From JAWKOK01 sp963765875 (lineage in GTDB: Bacteria > Chloroflexota > Anaerolineae > Caldilineales > Caldilineaceae): a stretch of 64,000 nucleotides of DNA. The notes below the pieces were generated by a model that was not told the DNA's origin, did no database searches, and saw only the letters and a list, made by a program, of their open reading frames with translations. The translations under genes were made by a program, and so were the position numbers. The stretch covers positions 310,001-374,000 of the forward strand of contig CAVXYK010000007.1 in assembly GCA_963765875.1 (NCBI GenBank), given 5' to 3'. Below, one piece after another: positions 30,928-41,895 of the stretch (position 1 is its first letter; every line of letters starts with the position of its first letter).

Positions 30928-32721
30928 GTGAGTACGCAACAGTACACCGATCGCGATGTCGCTGACCTGCTGGATGTGGTGGCTGCGCGGCTTCAAATTC
31001 TCAATGCCAATCGCTTTCGAATCATTGCTTTCCAGAATGCGGCCGAATCCATTCGAGGTCTTGGCCGTGACATCAAAGGCATCTGGGTGGAGGGCGAGCT
31101 TCAGCGCATTCCTGGTGTGGGTAAGGGAATCGCATTGGCGATAGCCGAACTGCTTGAAACGGGCGAAGTCGCCGAATTTGATGAGCTGACGGAGCAGGTG
31201 CCGGACGGTGTCGTCGCCATGTTGGATGTGCCCGATCTCGGCCCCAAAAAGGTTGTGCGCGTCTGGCAGGAACTGGGCATCACTGACGTCGACCAGTTGC
31301 GAGAGGCCGCCGAGGCAGGCAAGATCCGCGGGCTCAAGGGCTTCGGGGCCAAGAGCGAAGAGAAGATCCTGCATGGCATCGAGTTGCTTGCGCTGCGCGG
31401 TGACGACCGCACGCCGATTGGCGAGGCGCGGCCCTTGGCGCAGGCGCTGATCGATGGCCTGCTTGAGGCGCTCCCCGCCGACACCATTGATCGAATTGCC
31501 CTCGCCGGCAGCATGCGACGATGGCGCGAGACGATAGGCGACGTGGACATCCTCGCCGTCAGTGACGATCCGAACACGGTCATGGCTGCATTCGTAGGCC
31601 TGCCGCTTGTCAGCTATGTGTCGGGGCAAGGAGCGACCAAGAGCAGTGTCGTCCTCAATAGTGGCCTGCAAGTCGATCTGCGTGTTGTCGAATCACGGCA
31701 TTGGGGTGCTGCGCTTCAATATTTCACCGGCAGCAAGGAGCACAATGTTCCCCTGCGCGAGTTGGCCCAGCGTCAGGGGTGGAGCCTCAACGAGTATGGA
31801 CTGACCGCCACCGGCAAGGGCGAGACCGCTGCCGGTGAGCAACGCTTTTTCGACGAAGAGGCGACGCTCTATCAGTTTCTTGGATTGGATTGGGTTCCGC
31901 CTGAATTGCGCGAAAACCGTGGCGAGATTGAGCGTGCCAAGGCCCATGACTTGCCCGAGCTGATTACACTTGACCAGATCCAGGGCGAATTGCACGGTCA
32001 CACAACCTGGAGTGACGGCACGGCTTCCATCGAAGAGATGGCTGAGGCCGCTCGCTCACGAGGTTACCGCTATTGGTCGGTGGCCGATCACTCGGTCGGA
32101 CTGGGCATTGTCCAGGGTGTGGATGGCCCCCAATTGCAGGAGCAGGCCAAAGAGATCGCTGAGCTAAATCGTCGCTACGCCGATGAAGGCGTCGATTTCC
32201 GTCTCTTGCGCGGCATTGAAGCTGAGGTCTTGGCCGACGGCACATTGGGCTTGCCGGATGAGGTGCTGGCCGAGCTTGATGTTGTGGTGGCCAGCATCCA
32301 CAGTGGGCAACGACAGGATCGAGAGATCATCACCGAGCGATGCCTGAAAGTGGTTCGCAATCCGCATGTCGACATCTTGGGTCACCCGACAGGGCGTCTG
32401 ATCGGAAAACGTCCGCCATCGGATCTGGATGTTGAGCGTGTGCTGCAAGCGTGCGCGACCACCGGCACAGTCGTTGAGGTCAACGCCAATCCCAGCCGAC
32501 TCGACCTGAATGATGTCTATGCCCGCCGCGCCGTTGAACTGGGCTGCAAGATCGCCATCAACAGCGATGCACACAGCACAGATGGCATGGACATTATGGA
32601 ATTCGGTGTTGCCACCGCACGTCGAGGTTGGCTGACAGGGGAAGACGTTATCAACACGCGACCGGTGGATGAAATGTTGGGCATGCTCAAAGATCGCCAG
32701 AATTCCGAGGACCGTAAGTAA
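30928..32721 (+). CDS. polX: family X DNA polymerase with C-terminal PHP domain (PolX)
   Basis: 597 residues in the classic bacterial PolX order. The N-terminal 8-kDa-like HhH region is LQRIPGVGKGIALAIAELLETG, with DVPDLGPKKVVRVW. The polymerase core has LAGSMRRWRETIGDVDILA, which carries two of the catalytic Asp, and a third Asp in LQVDLRVV. The PHP domain from about 350 has GELHGHTTWSDG, YWSVADHS, IEAEV, SIHSG, ILGHPTGR and NSDAHS, supplying the metal-binding residues of a 3'-5' exonuclease or AP-endonuclease-type site. GTG start with GAAAGG upstream. It probably fills short gaps in base-excision repair, with ligA nearby. Confidence 0.95.
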   Translation: MSTQQYTDRDVADLLDVVAARLQILNANRFRIIAFQNAAESIRGLGRDIKGIWVEGELQRIPGVGKGIALAIAELLETGEVAEFDELTEQVPDGVVAMLDVPDLGPKKVVRVWQELGITDVDQLREAAEAGKIRGLKGFGAKSEEKILHGIELLALRGDDRTPIGEARPLAQALIDGLLEALPADTIDRIALAGSMRRWRETIGDVDILAVSDDPNTVMAAFVGLPLVSYVSGQGATKSSVVLNSGLQVDLRVVESRHWGAALQYFTGSKEHNVPLRELAQRQGWSLNEYGLTATGKGETAAGEQRFFDEEATLYQFLGLDWVPPELRENRGEIERAKAHDLPELITLDQIQGELHGHTTWSDGTASIEEMAEAARSRGYRYWSVADHSVGLGIVQGVDGPQLQEQAKEIAELNRRYADEGVDFRLLRGIEAEVLADGTLGLPDEVLAELDVVVASIHSGQRQDREIITERCLKVVRNPHVDILGHPTGRLIGKRPPSDLDVERVLQACATTGTVVEVNANPSRLDLNDVYARRAVELGCKIAINSDAHSTDGMDIMEFGVATARRGWLTGEDVINTRPVDEMLGMLKDRQNSEDRK

Positions 32722-32732
32722 AGCGGAGAGTT

Positions 32733-33227
32733 TTGAACAGAATCATGACCGAATCCCAGGAATCTTCCAACTCGTGGCTGTGGCCGAGCGTCATCATTGT
32801 CGCCATTTTGATCATTGTCATACTGCTCGTTGCCGTTTTTGCTGCCGGCGGTTCGGAGGATGCTGATACCTCCACGGAAGTGACGCCGATCAGCGGTGGA
32901 GTGGCCCTTCCCAATGCGCTTGCCGAGCCGATCGAGCCGATTGAATCCGCATCTGAGCCGGATGAGCAGGCCGAACCGTTGGCGATCGGGACACAGGTCA
33001 CAAGCATCAGCCCAGATGGCGATGGAACCGGGCTCTATAGCGATGCCAACGAAGAAGCATTGCTCATGGAACTCCTCATGGATGGCGCTTCTCTCGTTAT
33101 CGTCGAACCTAGCGGCGACTACAGCGGCTATCCGATCTTGACCGGCGAGTCAGAATGGTACCGGATCCGCACGTCGGAAGGCCTGGTTGGATGGGCGAAG
33201 GCTGAGCAGTTGAGACCAATTGAGTAG
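32733..33227 (+). CDS. single-pass membrane protein with SH3-like domain
   Basis: 164 residues. A hydrophobic helix (SVIIVAILIIVILLVAVFAAGG, about residues 19-40) is followed by an acidic Pro/Glu/Ser linker. A C-terminal bacterial SH3-type module is inferred from YSDANEEALLMELLMDGASLVIVEP...WYRIRTSEGLVGWAKAEQL, which ends in the usual G-W-x-x-x-x-L pattern. The start may be TTG 32733 or ATG 32745. It lies between polX and ligA but probably acts outside the membrane, binding cell wall or sensing; the link to repair is positional only. Confidence 0.75.
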   Translation: MNRIMTESQESSNSWLWPSVIIVAILIIVILLVAVFAAGGSEDADTSTEVTPISGGVALPNALAEPIEPIESASEPDEQAEPLAIGTQVTSISPDGDGTGLYSDANEEALLMELLMDGASLVIVEPSGDYSGYPILTGESEWYRIRTSEGLVGWAKAEQLRPIE

Positions 33228-33354
33228 TATCGAAATCTGAATCTTGACGTTTCTCGTCGAACCGGTTGGCCCGGCTGCCTGGCTGTGACGGGTAGGGAGA
33301 CCTGATCTACGAGCGCTAGGAATCTGCTTGCTGAGACACTGCTTTGGGTGACAT

Positions 33355-35450
33355 ATGACGAATACTGAACAGAAATCTGATACGGCTGGGGATGGTCAGT
33401 CAGGAAGCGACAGTCAAGCCAGAATCGCAAGACTGCGCGACGTTGTACGCTACCATCAACGTCTCTATTATGTGCATGACGAACCGGAGATCAGTGACCA
33501 GGAATTTGATGCGCTCTTCCGTGAGTTGCAGGCGTTGGAAGCGCAACATCCCGAATTCTACAGCGACGCCAGCCCGACGGTGCGCGTTGGAGGCGTCGTT
33601 GCTGAGCGATTTGAGAAGACGCCTCATCCCGCCCCCATGCTCAGCCTGGCCAACGCCTTTGATGATGAGGCGTTGTACGCCTGGCGAGATCGGCTCAAAC
33701 GGTTGCTGCCCGAGGATGAGCAAGATCAATTGGCCTATGTGGTTGAGCCGAAGTTTGATGGACTGACGGTGGTGCTGCACTACATCGACGGCCGTTTCAC
33801 ACTGGGTGCAACGAGAGGCGACGGTCAATTCGGCGAAGAGATCACCAACAATCTTCGCACCGTGCGTCGCCTGCCTTTGGAGATACCGGCTACGCCGACT
33901 GTTGGGCTGAGTGCTCCGACCCGGCTCGTTGTCCGTGGCGAAGTCTATGTCGACAAGGCCGACTTTGAAGCGTTCAATCAACGCCAGGCCGAAGCAGGCG
34001 AGCGCACGTACGCCAACCCGAGAAACTTCGCGGCCGGCAGTCTGCGCCAACTAGACAGCAGCGTAACCGCCACACGTCCCATCAAGCTCTGGGTCTACCA
34101 GATCTTGATTCTGGAGGGCGTCGACAATCCGCCCCAAAGCCATTTCGAAAGCCTGGAATATCTGGCAGCCCTTGGCCTCCCGGTCTGCGACAACCTGCAT
34201 CGCTATGTCGATGCGGGCTTTGACGAACTGGTCGAGCAAGTCCGCAGCTTCGGCGATACGCGGGATGACCTTCCCTACGAAGTCGACGGTGCGGTAATCA
34301 AAGTCGACTCGCTGGCACTGCACGATCGGCTAGGCTTCACGGGCAAAGACCCGCGCTGGGCCATTGCCCGCAAATATGCCGGCGAAGAGGCCATCACGCG
34401 TTTGAGCGACATTGTCGTCAACGTAGGGAGGACCGGGGCGATCACCCCCAACGCGGTCTTGGAACCGGTTGAGATCGGGGGCGTCACCGTCAGCAGCGCG
34501 ACATTGCATAACGAGGATTACATCACGGACCTTGATATCCGCATCGGTGACCAGGTGGTGGTCAAGCGGGCGGGCGAGGTCATCCCCAAGGTGATCCGTC
34601 CGCTGACGGAACTGCGTGACGGCAACGAGCAGCCCTGGACCATGCCGGAGCGTTGCCCCGTCTGCGAACAGCCGCTCGTCCGGCCGCCCGGCGAAGTCGC
34701 CACCTACTGCATCAACAACGCCTGTCCGGCCCAACTTGTGCGTGCCGTCGAATACTTCGTCTCGCGTGGGGCCATGGACATCGAAGGCTTCGGCTTCAAA
34801 CAGGCCGAACTCTTTGTTGAGAAGGGCTTCATCAATGATCTTGCAGACGTCTACAACTTGCCCTGGGAAGAAATTCTCGAGTTGGATGGATACGGCGAGA
34901 AGCGTGTAGACAATCTGCGCCAGGGCGTGGAGGCTAGCAAGGAGCAGTCTGTCTCCCGGCTGCTTGTCGGGCTGGGGATTCGATTTGTGGGCAGCGGCGT
35001 GGCCGATCTATTGATGCGGCGCTACGCTTCGCTGGACGAGCTGATGGCGGCAACAGGGGAAGAGCTTGCTGACGTCGACGGTATCGGCCCCAAGATCGCC
35101 GAGAGTGTAGCCGAGTGGTTCTCCCTCGAACCGAATCGGGCACTGGTCCGCGAATTTGCTGAGGCCGGCGTGCGCGTCGCAGAGGAAGCGGACCGTCAGT
35201 GGAAATGCCGGCCGAGGAACTGCCCTTCAGCGAGAAGGTCTTTGTCGTTACCGGCACGCTGCCGACCATGAGCCGTGACGACGCCAAGCAGTTCATCCTG
35301 TCGCGCGGCGGCAAGGTCACCGGCAGCGTCAGCGGCAAGACAGACTATCTCGTTGCGGGCGAGAAGGCCGGCAGCAAGCTCACCAAAGCCGAGCGACTTG
35401 AAGTGCCCGTCCTGACCGAAGCGCAATTGCGTGAATTGGCCGGCGAGTAG
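33355..35450 (+). CDS. ligA: NAD-dependent DNA ligase; one apparent frameshift
   Basis: About 699 residues after repair, the usual LigA length. Domain order: Ia (RYHQRLYYVHDEPEISDQEFDALF), adenylation domain with EPKFDGLTVV (the AMP-accepting Lys) and YANPRNFAAGSLRQLD, OB fold (NVGRTGAITPNAVLEPVEIGG), zinc finger (CPVC...CINNACP), HhH domain (LDGYGEKRVDNLRQGV, DVDGIGPKIAESV) and BRCT (VFVVTGTLPTMSRDDAKQFI). The BRCT is one base out of frame: restoring one G after 35199 (CAGGTGG) gives ADRQVEMPAEELPFSE. Because the enzyme is essential, this supports sequence error rather than true mutation. Confidence 0.96.
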
Positions 35451-35465
35451 CCTGCGAAACTAGTT

Positions 35466-35602
35466 GTGGCTTCACTGCAAAAGGTGAATTTTCACCACGG
35501 AGGCGCAGAGATTGCACAGAGTTCGCAGAGGGGAAGTGGTTGAGGCAGCCTTTGTCTCTGCGTGCGTTTGCGGTCGTCAGCGGCTTTTCGCAGTGTAGTC
35601 AA
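35466..35602. repeat. palindromic element PE3
   Basis: Arms TGGCTTCACTGCAAAAGG (35466-35483) and CTTTTCGCAGTGTAGTCA (35584-35601) match the PE family ends. The interior begins TTCACCACGGAGGCGCAGAG and has further partial symmetry (CAGAG/CTCTG). It occupies nearly the whole ligA-amidase gap. Confidence 0.7.
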
Positions 35603-35660
35603 TTGTGTCCGGATTCCTCTTCGAAGTGGACTCAGTTCTCGAAAGCAGACGATAAAAAAT

Positions 35661-36974
35661 ATGTTCACAAATCCTGCACCGCTTGCAGAAACGGTCGACT
35701 CGCTGCGGCATGGCCAACATAGCCTGTCACTCCATATCGAGCAGATCTGTCTGCGAATCAACCGGGTTGAACCTCATGTCAAGGCGCTGTTGCCTGAGTC
35801 GAATCGCAAGCAACGCCTGACACAAGAAGGGCATGCGCTTCGAAGACGGTATCCGACGCCGGCGGATCGGCCACCGCTCTACGGATGCCTTGTCGGCGTC
35901 AAGGATATTTTTCATGTCGACGGCTTCACAACGCGTGCGGGTACAGCTGTGCCGCCGGAGCTGTTTGCCGGTCCTGAGGCGGCATCGGTTGCCGCGTCTG
36001 CGAGCGGCGGGAGCGCTGGTCTTGGGCAAGACCGTCACGACCGAGTTTGCCTACTTCGAACCGGGCCCCACACGCAACCCGCACGATCTTCTGCACACGC
36101 CCGGCGGCTCCAGCAGCGGCTCGGCCGCGGCGGTGGCTGCTGGCCTGTGTACGCTGGCGCTGGGCACCCAGACCATTGGGTCGGTCATCCGACCGGCTGC
36201 CTTCTGCGGCATCATCGGCTTTAAACCCAGCTACGATCGCATTCCCTCTGCCGGGCTGGTCTATTTCTCGCGCACGGTTGATCATGTCGGCCTCTTCACC
36301 CAGGACATTGACGGCATGATTCTGGCCTCATCAGTGCTCTGCGACGGCTGGCAAGAGATCGAACAGCCCAAGCGGCTGCCGGTGCTGGGCGTGCCGGATG
36401 GTCCTTTCATGGAGCAGACGGAACTGGAGGCGCTGGGTGCGTTCGAGCATCAGATTGGGGGTATTGCAGGAGCAGGGCGTCGAGATCCGGCGCATGCCGA
36501 CGCTCGAAGATATTACCGAACTGAATCAACTTCACCGGCGCTTGGCATTCGCCGAATTTGCCCAGGAACATGCCGAAATCTACCCAAAGCACGCCGACCT
36601 CTACCGTCCGAGAACGCGGGAGATCATCGAGCTCGGCCAGACGGTCAGCCAGGATGAGCTGGTTGCCGCGCGTGCCAACTGTGCCGTCCTGCGCGCAACG
36701 GCTGGAGCAGCAGATGAGCGAAGCGGGCATCGATCTCTGGGTCTGTCCCCCCGCGCCCGGTCCCGCGCCCAAAGGCATTGAAGCAACCGGCGATCCCAAC
36801 ATGAATCTGCCCTGGACCCATGCCGGTATCCCATCGATTACGCTGCCGTCGGGACGATCCGAGATGGGGCTGCCGCTGGGGTTGCAACTGGTCGGACGAT
36901 TTGGCGAGGACGAGGCTGTGCTGGCCCATGCCAGACAGATCGATGAGTTGCTTGGCGAGCCGTTGGTTGAATGA
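35661..36974 (+). CDS. amidase (amidase-signature family); three frameshifts
   Basis: Readable across four frame segments: VGVKDIFHVDGFTTRAGT (catalytic Lys), GKTVTTEFAYFEPGPTRNP, the signature PGGSSSGSAAAVAAG with the cis-Ser and nucleophilic Ser, GSVIRPAAFCGIIGFKPSY, and a C-terminal WTHAGIPSITLPSG...GLPLGLQLVGRF. Joins are near 35997 (VAALRAAGALVLGK), in a G5 run at 36457-36461 (IGVLQEQGVEIRR) and near 36695 (VLRQRLEQQMSEAG); each needs removal of one base. The repaired protein is about 436 residues. It hydrolyses an amide bond of unknown substrate. Confidence 0.85.
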
Positions 36975-37120
36975 CGTATCGAATCCGGATTTGATAGGGC
37001 GATTGCAGCGTTGCGAAGCTGGTCAAGCATTCTTCATAAGCTGTTTGAAAAGGTGCGTACGCCATTCAGCATTCAGCCCTACGAAATCCGGCAGCTTCCA
37101 TGTAGGACGGATTGGCAAAC

Positions 37121-37159
37121 CGTCTGGCCTTGCAATGCGCTGCGAAGCAAGGCCAGACG
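37121..37159. repeat. 13-bp-stem hairpin between amidase and binding-protein genes
   Basis: CGTCTGGCCTTGC and GCAAGGCCAGACG form a perfect stem around a 13-base loop within a 312-base gap. No T-run follows, so it is either a weak terminator for the amidase gene or a REP-type palindrome. Nearby TACAAT (37203-37208) could be the -10 box for the downstream gene. Confidence 0.55.
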
Positions 37160-37286
37160 CGTTCACGTTCAAGCAGGTTGCCCGCAATCTCCCGATCTGC
37201 GCTACAATAGATACGCAACCGCGTAAGCCCCAGCCCTTGGGGTGGTTGAGTATCGAAAATCCAATACTTTCCAGCAAGGAGGTACT

Positions 37287-38387
37287 ATGCGTATCCGTTC
37301 TTTCCTTTTGGTCATCGGCCTGATGGCCCTGCTTGTCTTTGGCGCGTGTGTGGCGCCTGCGGCTCCGGCCGCCGACGGTGAAGCCACACCGGCTGCCGAA
37401 GAAGAGGCTGCCGCCGATTCAGGCGAGCCGACGGAATTAGTGGTCTCGACCTGGGGCTACAACCAGGACCTGATCGACAAGAATCTGACGATCCCCTTCG
37501 AAGAGGCAAACAATGTCAAGATTGTCTATGAGACCGGCAACAATTCGGAGCGCCTGACCAAGCTCATTGCCCGCAAAGACAACCCGAATGTCGATGTTGT
37601 GCATTTCGCCGGCGCTTTCACCGAAATGGCGCAGCAGGAAGGCGTGCTCGAGGCTGTCGACCCAAGCAAACTGAGCAACTATGACGAGCTGTATGACTGG
37701 GCCAAAGATCCGATTGGCGAGGACTCGGGCATCGGCTATGCGATCAGCGGCTATCTGCTTGCCTATCGCACCGACAAGCTGGCCGAAGCCCCGACTTCGT
37801 GGGCCGATCTGCTTGACGAGGATCTGAAGGGTTATGTGACGGTGCCCGATCTGGCCACCACCAATGGCCCGGCGACCATCGTCATGCTGGCCGAGGCACT
37901 GGGCGGCGACATCGACAACACCGACGTGGCCTGGGAAACGCTGCCCCAACTCGCCGACCAACTTGTCACAACCTATCGGCGCAGCTCCGAGCTGACACAG
38001 CTTGTCCAGCAGGAAGAAGTCTGGCTGGCGCCTTTCTCCAGCTTTGCCATCGGCAACCTGCTTGAGACCGGACTGCCCATCGCCCAGGCCTTCCCGGAAG
38101 AGGGCATCCCGGCCGCGCCCAGCGTGGTGAGCGTGGTCGCCGGGTCGGAGAAGGCTGACCTGGCCCACAAGTACATCGATTTCCTCATCTCCAACGAGGT
38201 CCAGACCGCTATGGCCATGGATCTGGTCGACTCGCCCACCAACACCACGGTTGAGGTGCCCGATGAAGTCGGCTCGCTCCTGACCTACGGCGACATGGTC
38301 GACTCACTCATCTTCCTGGACCAGGCCAAGCTCAATGCCAACCAGGAAGAGTGGCTGGAAAAGTGGAATGATGTGATGTTGAAGTAG
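37287..38387 (+). CDS. spermidine/putrescine- or iron-type ABC substrate-binding lipoprotein
   Basis: 366 residues with signal MRIRSFLLVIGLMALLVFGAC (Cys at 21), then an Ala/Glu-rich linker. The mature part is a PotD/AfuA-type binding protein: LVVSTWGYNQDLIDKNLTIPFEEANNVKIVYETGNNSERLTKLIA, IGYAISGYLLAYRTDKL.. PTSWADLLDEDLKGYVTVPD, and the C-terminal ADLAHKYIDFLISNEVQTAMA. AAGGAGG precedes the ATG at 37287. It is the first gene of a binding-protein, permease, permease, ATPase set. The ligand could be a polyamine, Fe(III) or a small organic acid; this cannot be decided from sequence alone. Confidence 0.92.
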   Translation: MRIRSFLLVIGLMALLVFGACVAPAAPAADGEATPAAEEEAAADSGEPTELVVSTWGYNQDLIDKNLTIPFEEANNVKIVYETGNNSERLTKLIARKDNPNVDVVHFAGAFTEMAQQEGVLEAVDPSKLSNYDELYDWAKDPIGEDSGIGYAISGYLLAYRTDKLAEAPTSWADLLDEDLKGYVTVPDLATTNGPATIVMLAEALGGDIDNTDVAWETLPQLADQLVTTYRRSSELTQLVQQEEVWLAPFSSFAIGNLLETGLPIAQAFPEEGIPAAPSVVSVVAGSEKADLAHKYIDFLISNEVQTAMAMDLVDSPTNTTVEVPDEVGSLLTYGDMVDSLIFLDQAKLNANQEEWLEKWNDVMLK

Positions 38388-38396
38388 GTGCGAGGA

Positions 38397-38536
38397 CTGC
38401 TGCGTGATACGTGCTGCGTGAGGTTTGCGCTGAGTATCTTTTCGCGTTATTGGTTCAACTCTGTGATATCAGGGAGTTGCCAAAACATACGAATAGGTCC
38501 TCACCGGCGACCTCACGTAGCACGCAGCACGCAGCA
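38397..38536. repeat. imperfect inverted repeat between binding protein and permease
   Basis: The left arm, beginning CTGCTGCGTGATACGTGCTG (38397-38424), pairs with 38510-38536 (ACCTCACGTAGCACGCAGCA...) with few mismatches; the loop is about 85 bases. The arms contain internal GCAGCAC repeats. In the transcript it would form a hairpin that could reduce downstream expression. Confidence 0.65.
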
Positions 38537-38578
38537 CTCCGTATTCTTACCTTTCCGCAAACACAGGAATCCCGCCCC

Positions 38579-39409
38579 ATGCGCCAAATCGGCCAAACTC
38601 GGATCATCACTATTCTGGTACTGCCGGCGCTGCTCTTTCTCGTCATCTTTTTCGTTATGCCGATTGTTTTTTTGCTCAGCACGAGTTTTTTCGGCGAGGA
38701 TGGCGGGTTTACGCTGGCAGGATACACTGAATTTTTCAGCAGCAAGAACTCGCTGCTGATCTACTGGCGCACGCTGCGCGTCGGCGTCATTGTGACTGTC
38801 CTGGCGACACTCTTTGCCTATCCGGGTTCATATCTGCTGGCACGGCTCCCCGTCGTGCGCCGCTCGTTGCTCATTTCGTTGATGATCCTGCCACTGATGA
38901 CCAATCCGGTGGCGCGCACCTACGCCTGGCTGATCATCCTGGGGCGTTTCGGTATCGTCAACAACACGATGGTGGCCCTTGGGATAACCGAGGAACCGCT
39001 GCGGCTGATCTTCACCGAAGGCGCCATCATCATCGGCCTGTTGCAGCTTTTTCTGCCGCTGATGGTGCTTTCGTTGGTCGGCGCGCTGGAAAATATTCCT
39101 GATGACGTTATCGAAGCGGCGCGTAGCCTGGGGGCCAACGGACTTACGGCCTTCTTTCGCGTGGTCGTTCCGCTCTCGGCCGACGGGCTGGTGCTTGGCG
39201 CCACGCTGGTCTTCACCGGTTCGATCACGGCCTACGTCACGCCGGCCATTCTTGGCGGCAGTCGCGTGCTGATGATGTCGACATTGCTGCGACAGGAGGC
39301 GATGGTGGCCCTCGATTGGCAGGGCGCGACCGTGGTCGCCGGCATCATGTTGGTGACGGCGCTGGCCATCAATCTGCTGCTACGCGCCTTGCGTCCCAAG
39401 ACGGTCTGA
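38579..39409 (+). CDS. ABC transporter permease (PotB/iron-type), first
   Basis: About 276 residues from the ATG at 38579, chosen because MRQIGQTRIITILVLPALLFLVIFFVMPI is the usual N-terminus; the in-frame extension to 38411 covers an inverted repeat and is unlikely to be coding. Six membrane segments are present. The conserved EAA loop PDDVIEAARSLGANGLTAFFRVVVPLS contacts the ATPase. It works with the second permease and with the ATPase at 40816. Confidence 0.92.
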   Translation: MRQIGQTRIITILVLPALLFLVIFFVMPIVFLLSTSFFGEDGGFTLAGYTEFFSSKNSLLIYWRTLRVGVIVTVLATLFAYPGSYLLARLPVVRRSLLISLMILPLMTNPVARTYAWLIILGRFGIVNNTMVALGITEEPLRLIFTEGAIIIGLLQLFLPLMVLSLVGALENIPDDVIEAARSLGANGLTAFFRVVVPLSADGLVLGATLVFTGSITAYVTPAILGGSRVLMMSTLLRQEAMVALDWQGATVVAGIMLVTALAINLLLRALRPKTV

Positions 39410-39536
39410 GTGGTTTTTCGGCAGACCACTTTTCACCACGGAGGACGGAGAAGGCCAGAGTGCCCAAAGGAATAAGCGCTATCCATCTGCGGTTATCTGT
39501 GACTCAACTGCGAAAGCGGAAACTTGCCGTCAGATA

Positions 39537-39638
39537 GCCACAGATAGGGAGCTGATTTTCATAGAGGTTCACCAGGTGTCCAGCGTAATCCCGGTATCAC
39601 TGGTTTTATCCTTTTTTCTATCTGTGTAAATCTGTGAC
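39537..39638. repeat. direct repeat copy A (about 100 bp)
   Basis: It starts CCACAGATAGGGAGCTGATT, contains GTCCAGCGTAATCCCGGTA and ends ATCTGTGTAAATCTGTGAC. It is a clear relative of the sequence at 40665-40763. The two copies flank the second permease gene in the same orientation. A TTCACCACGGAGGACGGAG phrase and a half PE arm (GTGACTCAACTGCGAAAG, 39500-39517) precede it in the same gap. Confidence 0.75.
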
Positions 39639-39686
39639 AGAATTTGTTGCTCCCTGCGTAATCATCCATCACTACGGAAGCCAATC

Positions 39687-40469
39687 ATGCGTGAATCTCG
39701 CTGGCTGACAGTTGCTCTCGTCTTACTCTATATTTTTCTGCTGGGGCCTTTCCTGGTCATCTTTATCGCCGCCTTCGGCGCCGATAGCACCCTGGCTTTT
39801 CCGCCGCGCGGCGGCTTCACGTTGGATCGGTTTGTCAACGTCTTCAACACCAGCCAATTTGTCAGCAGCTTCTGGATCAGCCTGGGGATTGCGCTGGTCG
39901 CCACTGGTTTCGCGCTGCTTCTGGGCATTCCCGTCGCCTACGCACTGGTGAACTTCCGCTTCCCCGGCCAGGGCCTGCTGGAGACGATCTTCTCAGCGCC
40001 GGTGCTGGTGCCGGGTCTGGTCATCGGCTTTGCCATGCTGCGATTCTTTGTGCTTCTGGGTGATTTTGACGTCCTGCTCGGCCTGTTGATCGGCCACATG
40101 GCCATCCTCTTTCCGTATAGCGTGCGAGTGGTCTCGGCCAGCCTGCGCAATCTTGATCCCGGCGTTGAGGAAGCGGCCATCAGCCTGGGGGCGAGCCGTC
40201 TGCGTGGCTTCTTTCTGGTGGTGCTCCCCAACGTACGTGCCGGTGTGGGCGCGGCGTTCATTCTGGCCTTCATCACATCGTTCAACAACGTGCCGGTCTC
40301 ACTCTTCCTGACCGGACCGGGCGTGACCACGTTACCCATCTCCATGCTCGTCTACATGGAGTACTACTACGACCCGACCATCGCCGCCCTCTCGACGCTG
40401 CTGATTATTTTCTCTATCGTTCTGGTGCAGGGAGCCGAGCGGTTGCTAGGGTTGTCGAAATTCGTGTAG
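39687..40469 (+). CDS. ABC transporter permease (PotC/iron-type), second
   Basis: 260 residues, starting MRESRWLTVALVLLYIFLLGPFLVIFIAAF, with six membrane segments. The EAA loop reads PGVEEAAISLGASRLRGFFLVVLPNVRAG. It forms the permease heterodimer with the upstream gene. It is separated from both neighbours by 277- and 346-base repeat-filled gaps, unusual inside a transporter operon, so expression may rely on read-through. Confidence 0.93.
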   Translation: MRESRWLTVALVLLYIFLLGPFLVIFIAAFGADSTLAFPPRGGFTLDRFVNVFNTSQFVSSFWISLGIALVATGFALLLGIPVAYALVNFRFPGQGLLETIFSAPVLVPGLVIGFAMLRFFVLLGDFDVLLGLLIGHMAILFPYSVRVVSASLRNLDPGVEEAAISLGASRLRGFFLVVLPNVRAGVGAAFILAFITSFNNVPVSLFLTGPGVTTLPISMLVYMEYYYDPTIAALSTLLIIFSIVLVQGAERLLGLSKFV

Positions 40470-40520
40470 ACCTAATTCTGAAAACATCTGTGTCCTATCC
40501 GTTTTCCATCCGTGTGAATC

Positions 40521-40669
40521 TGTGACTTCGCTGCAAAAACAAAAGATTCACCACGGAGGCACGGAGGGGGGCACAGAGGTCACAGAGGAAAAACGAAGAA
40601 GAAAGCTCTTCATCTGCGTTTAATTGCGTCCATCTGCGGCTAATTTCTTGTTTTTGCAGTAGAGTCACA
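40521..40669. repeat. palindromic element PE5
   Basis: Arms TGTGACTTCGCTGCAAAAAC (from 40521) and a complementary TTTTTGCAGTAGAGTCACA (to 40669) are the best-conserved PE ends. The interior contains TTCACCACGGAGGCACGGAG and GGCACAGAGGTCACAGAGG, then ATCTGCG repeats. There is no open frame of note. Confidence 0.78.
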
Positions 40670-40763
40670 GATAGGAACCTGATATTCACAGATGGTTCTC
40701 GGATGTCCAGAGTAATCCCAGTACTATCAGTGTCTTATCCTTTTCCATCTGTGTAAATCTGTG
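40665..40763. repeat. direct repeat copy B (about 100 bp)
   Basis: It matches copy A (39537-39638) over its whole length with scattered substitutions: CACAGATAGGAACCTGATAT, GTCCAGAGTAATCCCAGTA, TTATCCTTTT and ATCTGTGTAAATCTGTG. It partly overlaps the right arm of PE5. Confidence 0.75.
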
Positions 40764-40815
40764 GCGAAAAAGGCATTTCAACGCACAAAAAATACGAATC
40801 AATCAATGGCAAACT

Positions 40816-41878
<1,063 letters not shown>

Positions 41879-41895
<17 letters not shown>

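Noticed and set aside
38411..38578. N-terminal extension of the first PotB-type permease
   Set aside because: The 168 extra bases cover an inverted repeat and encode no membrane or signal sequence. The family N-terminus begins at 38579.
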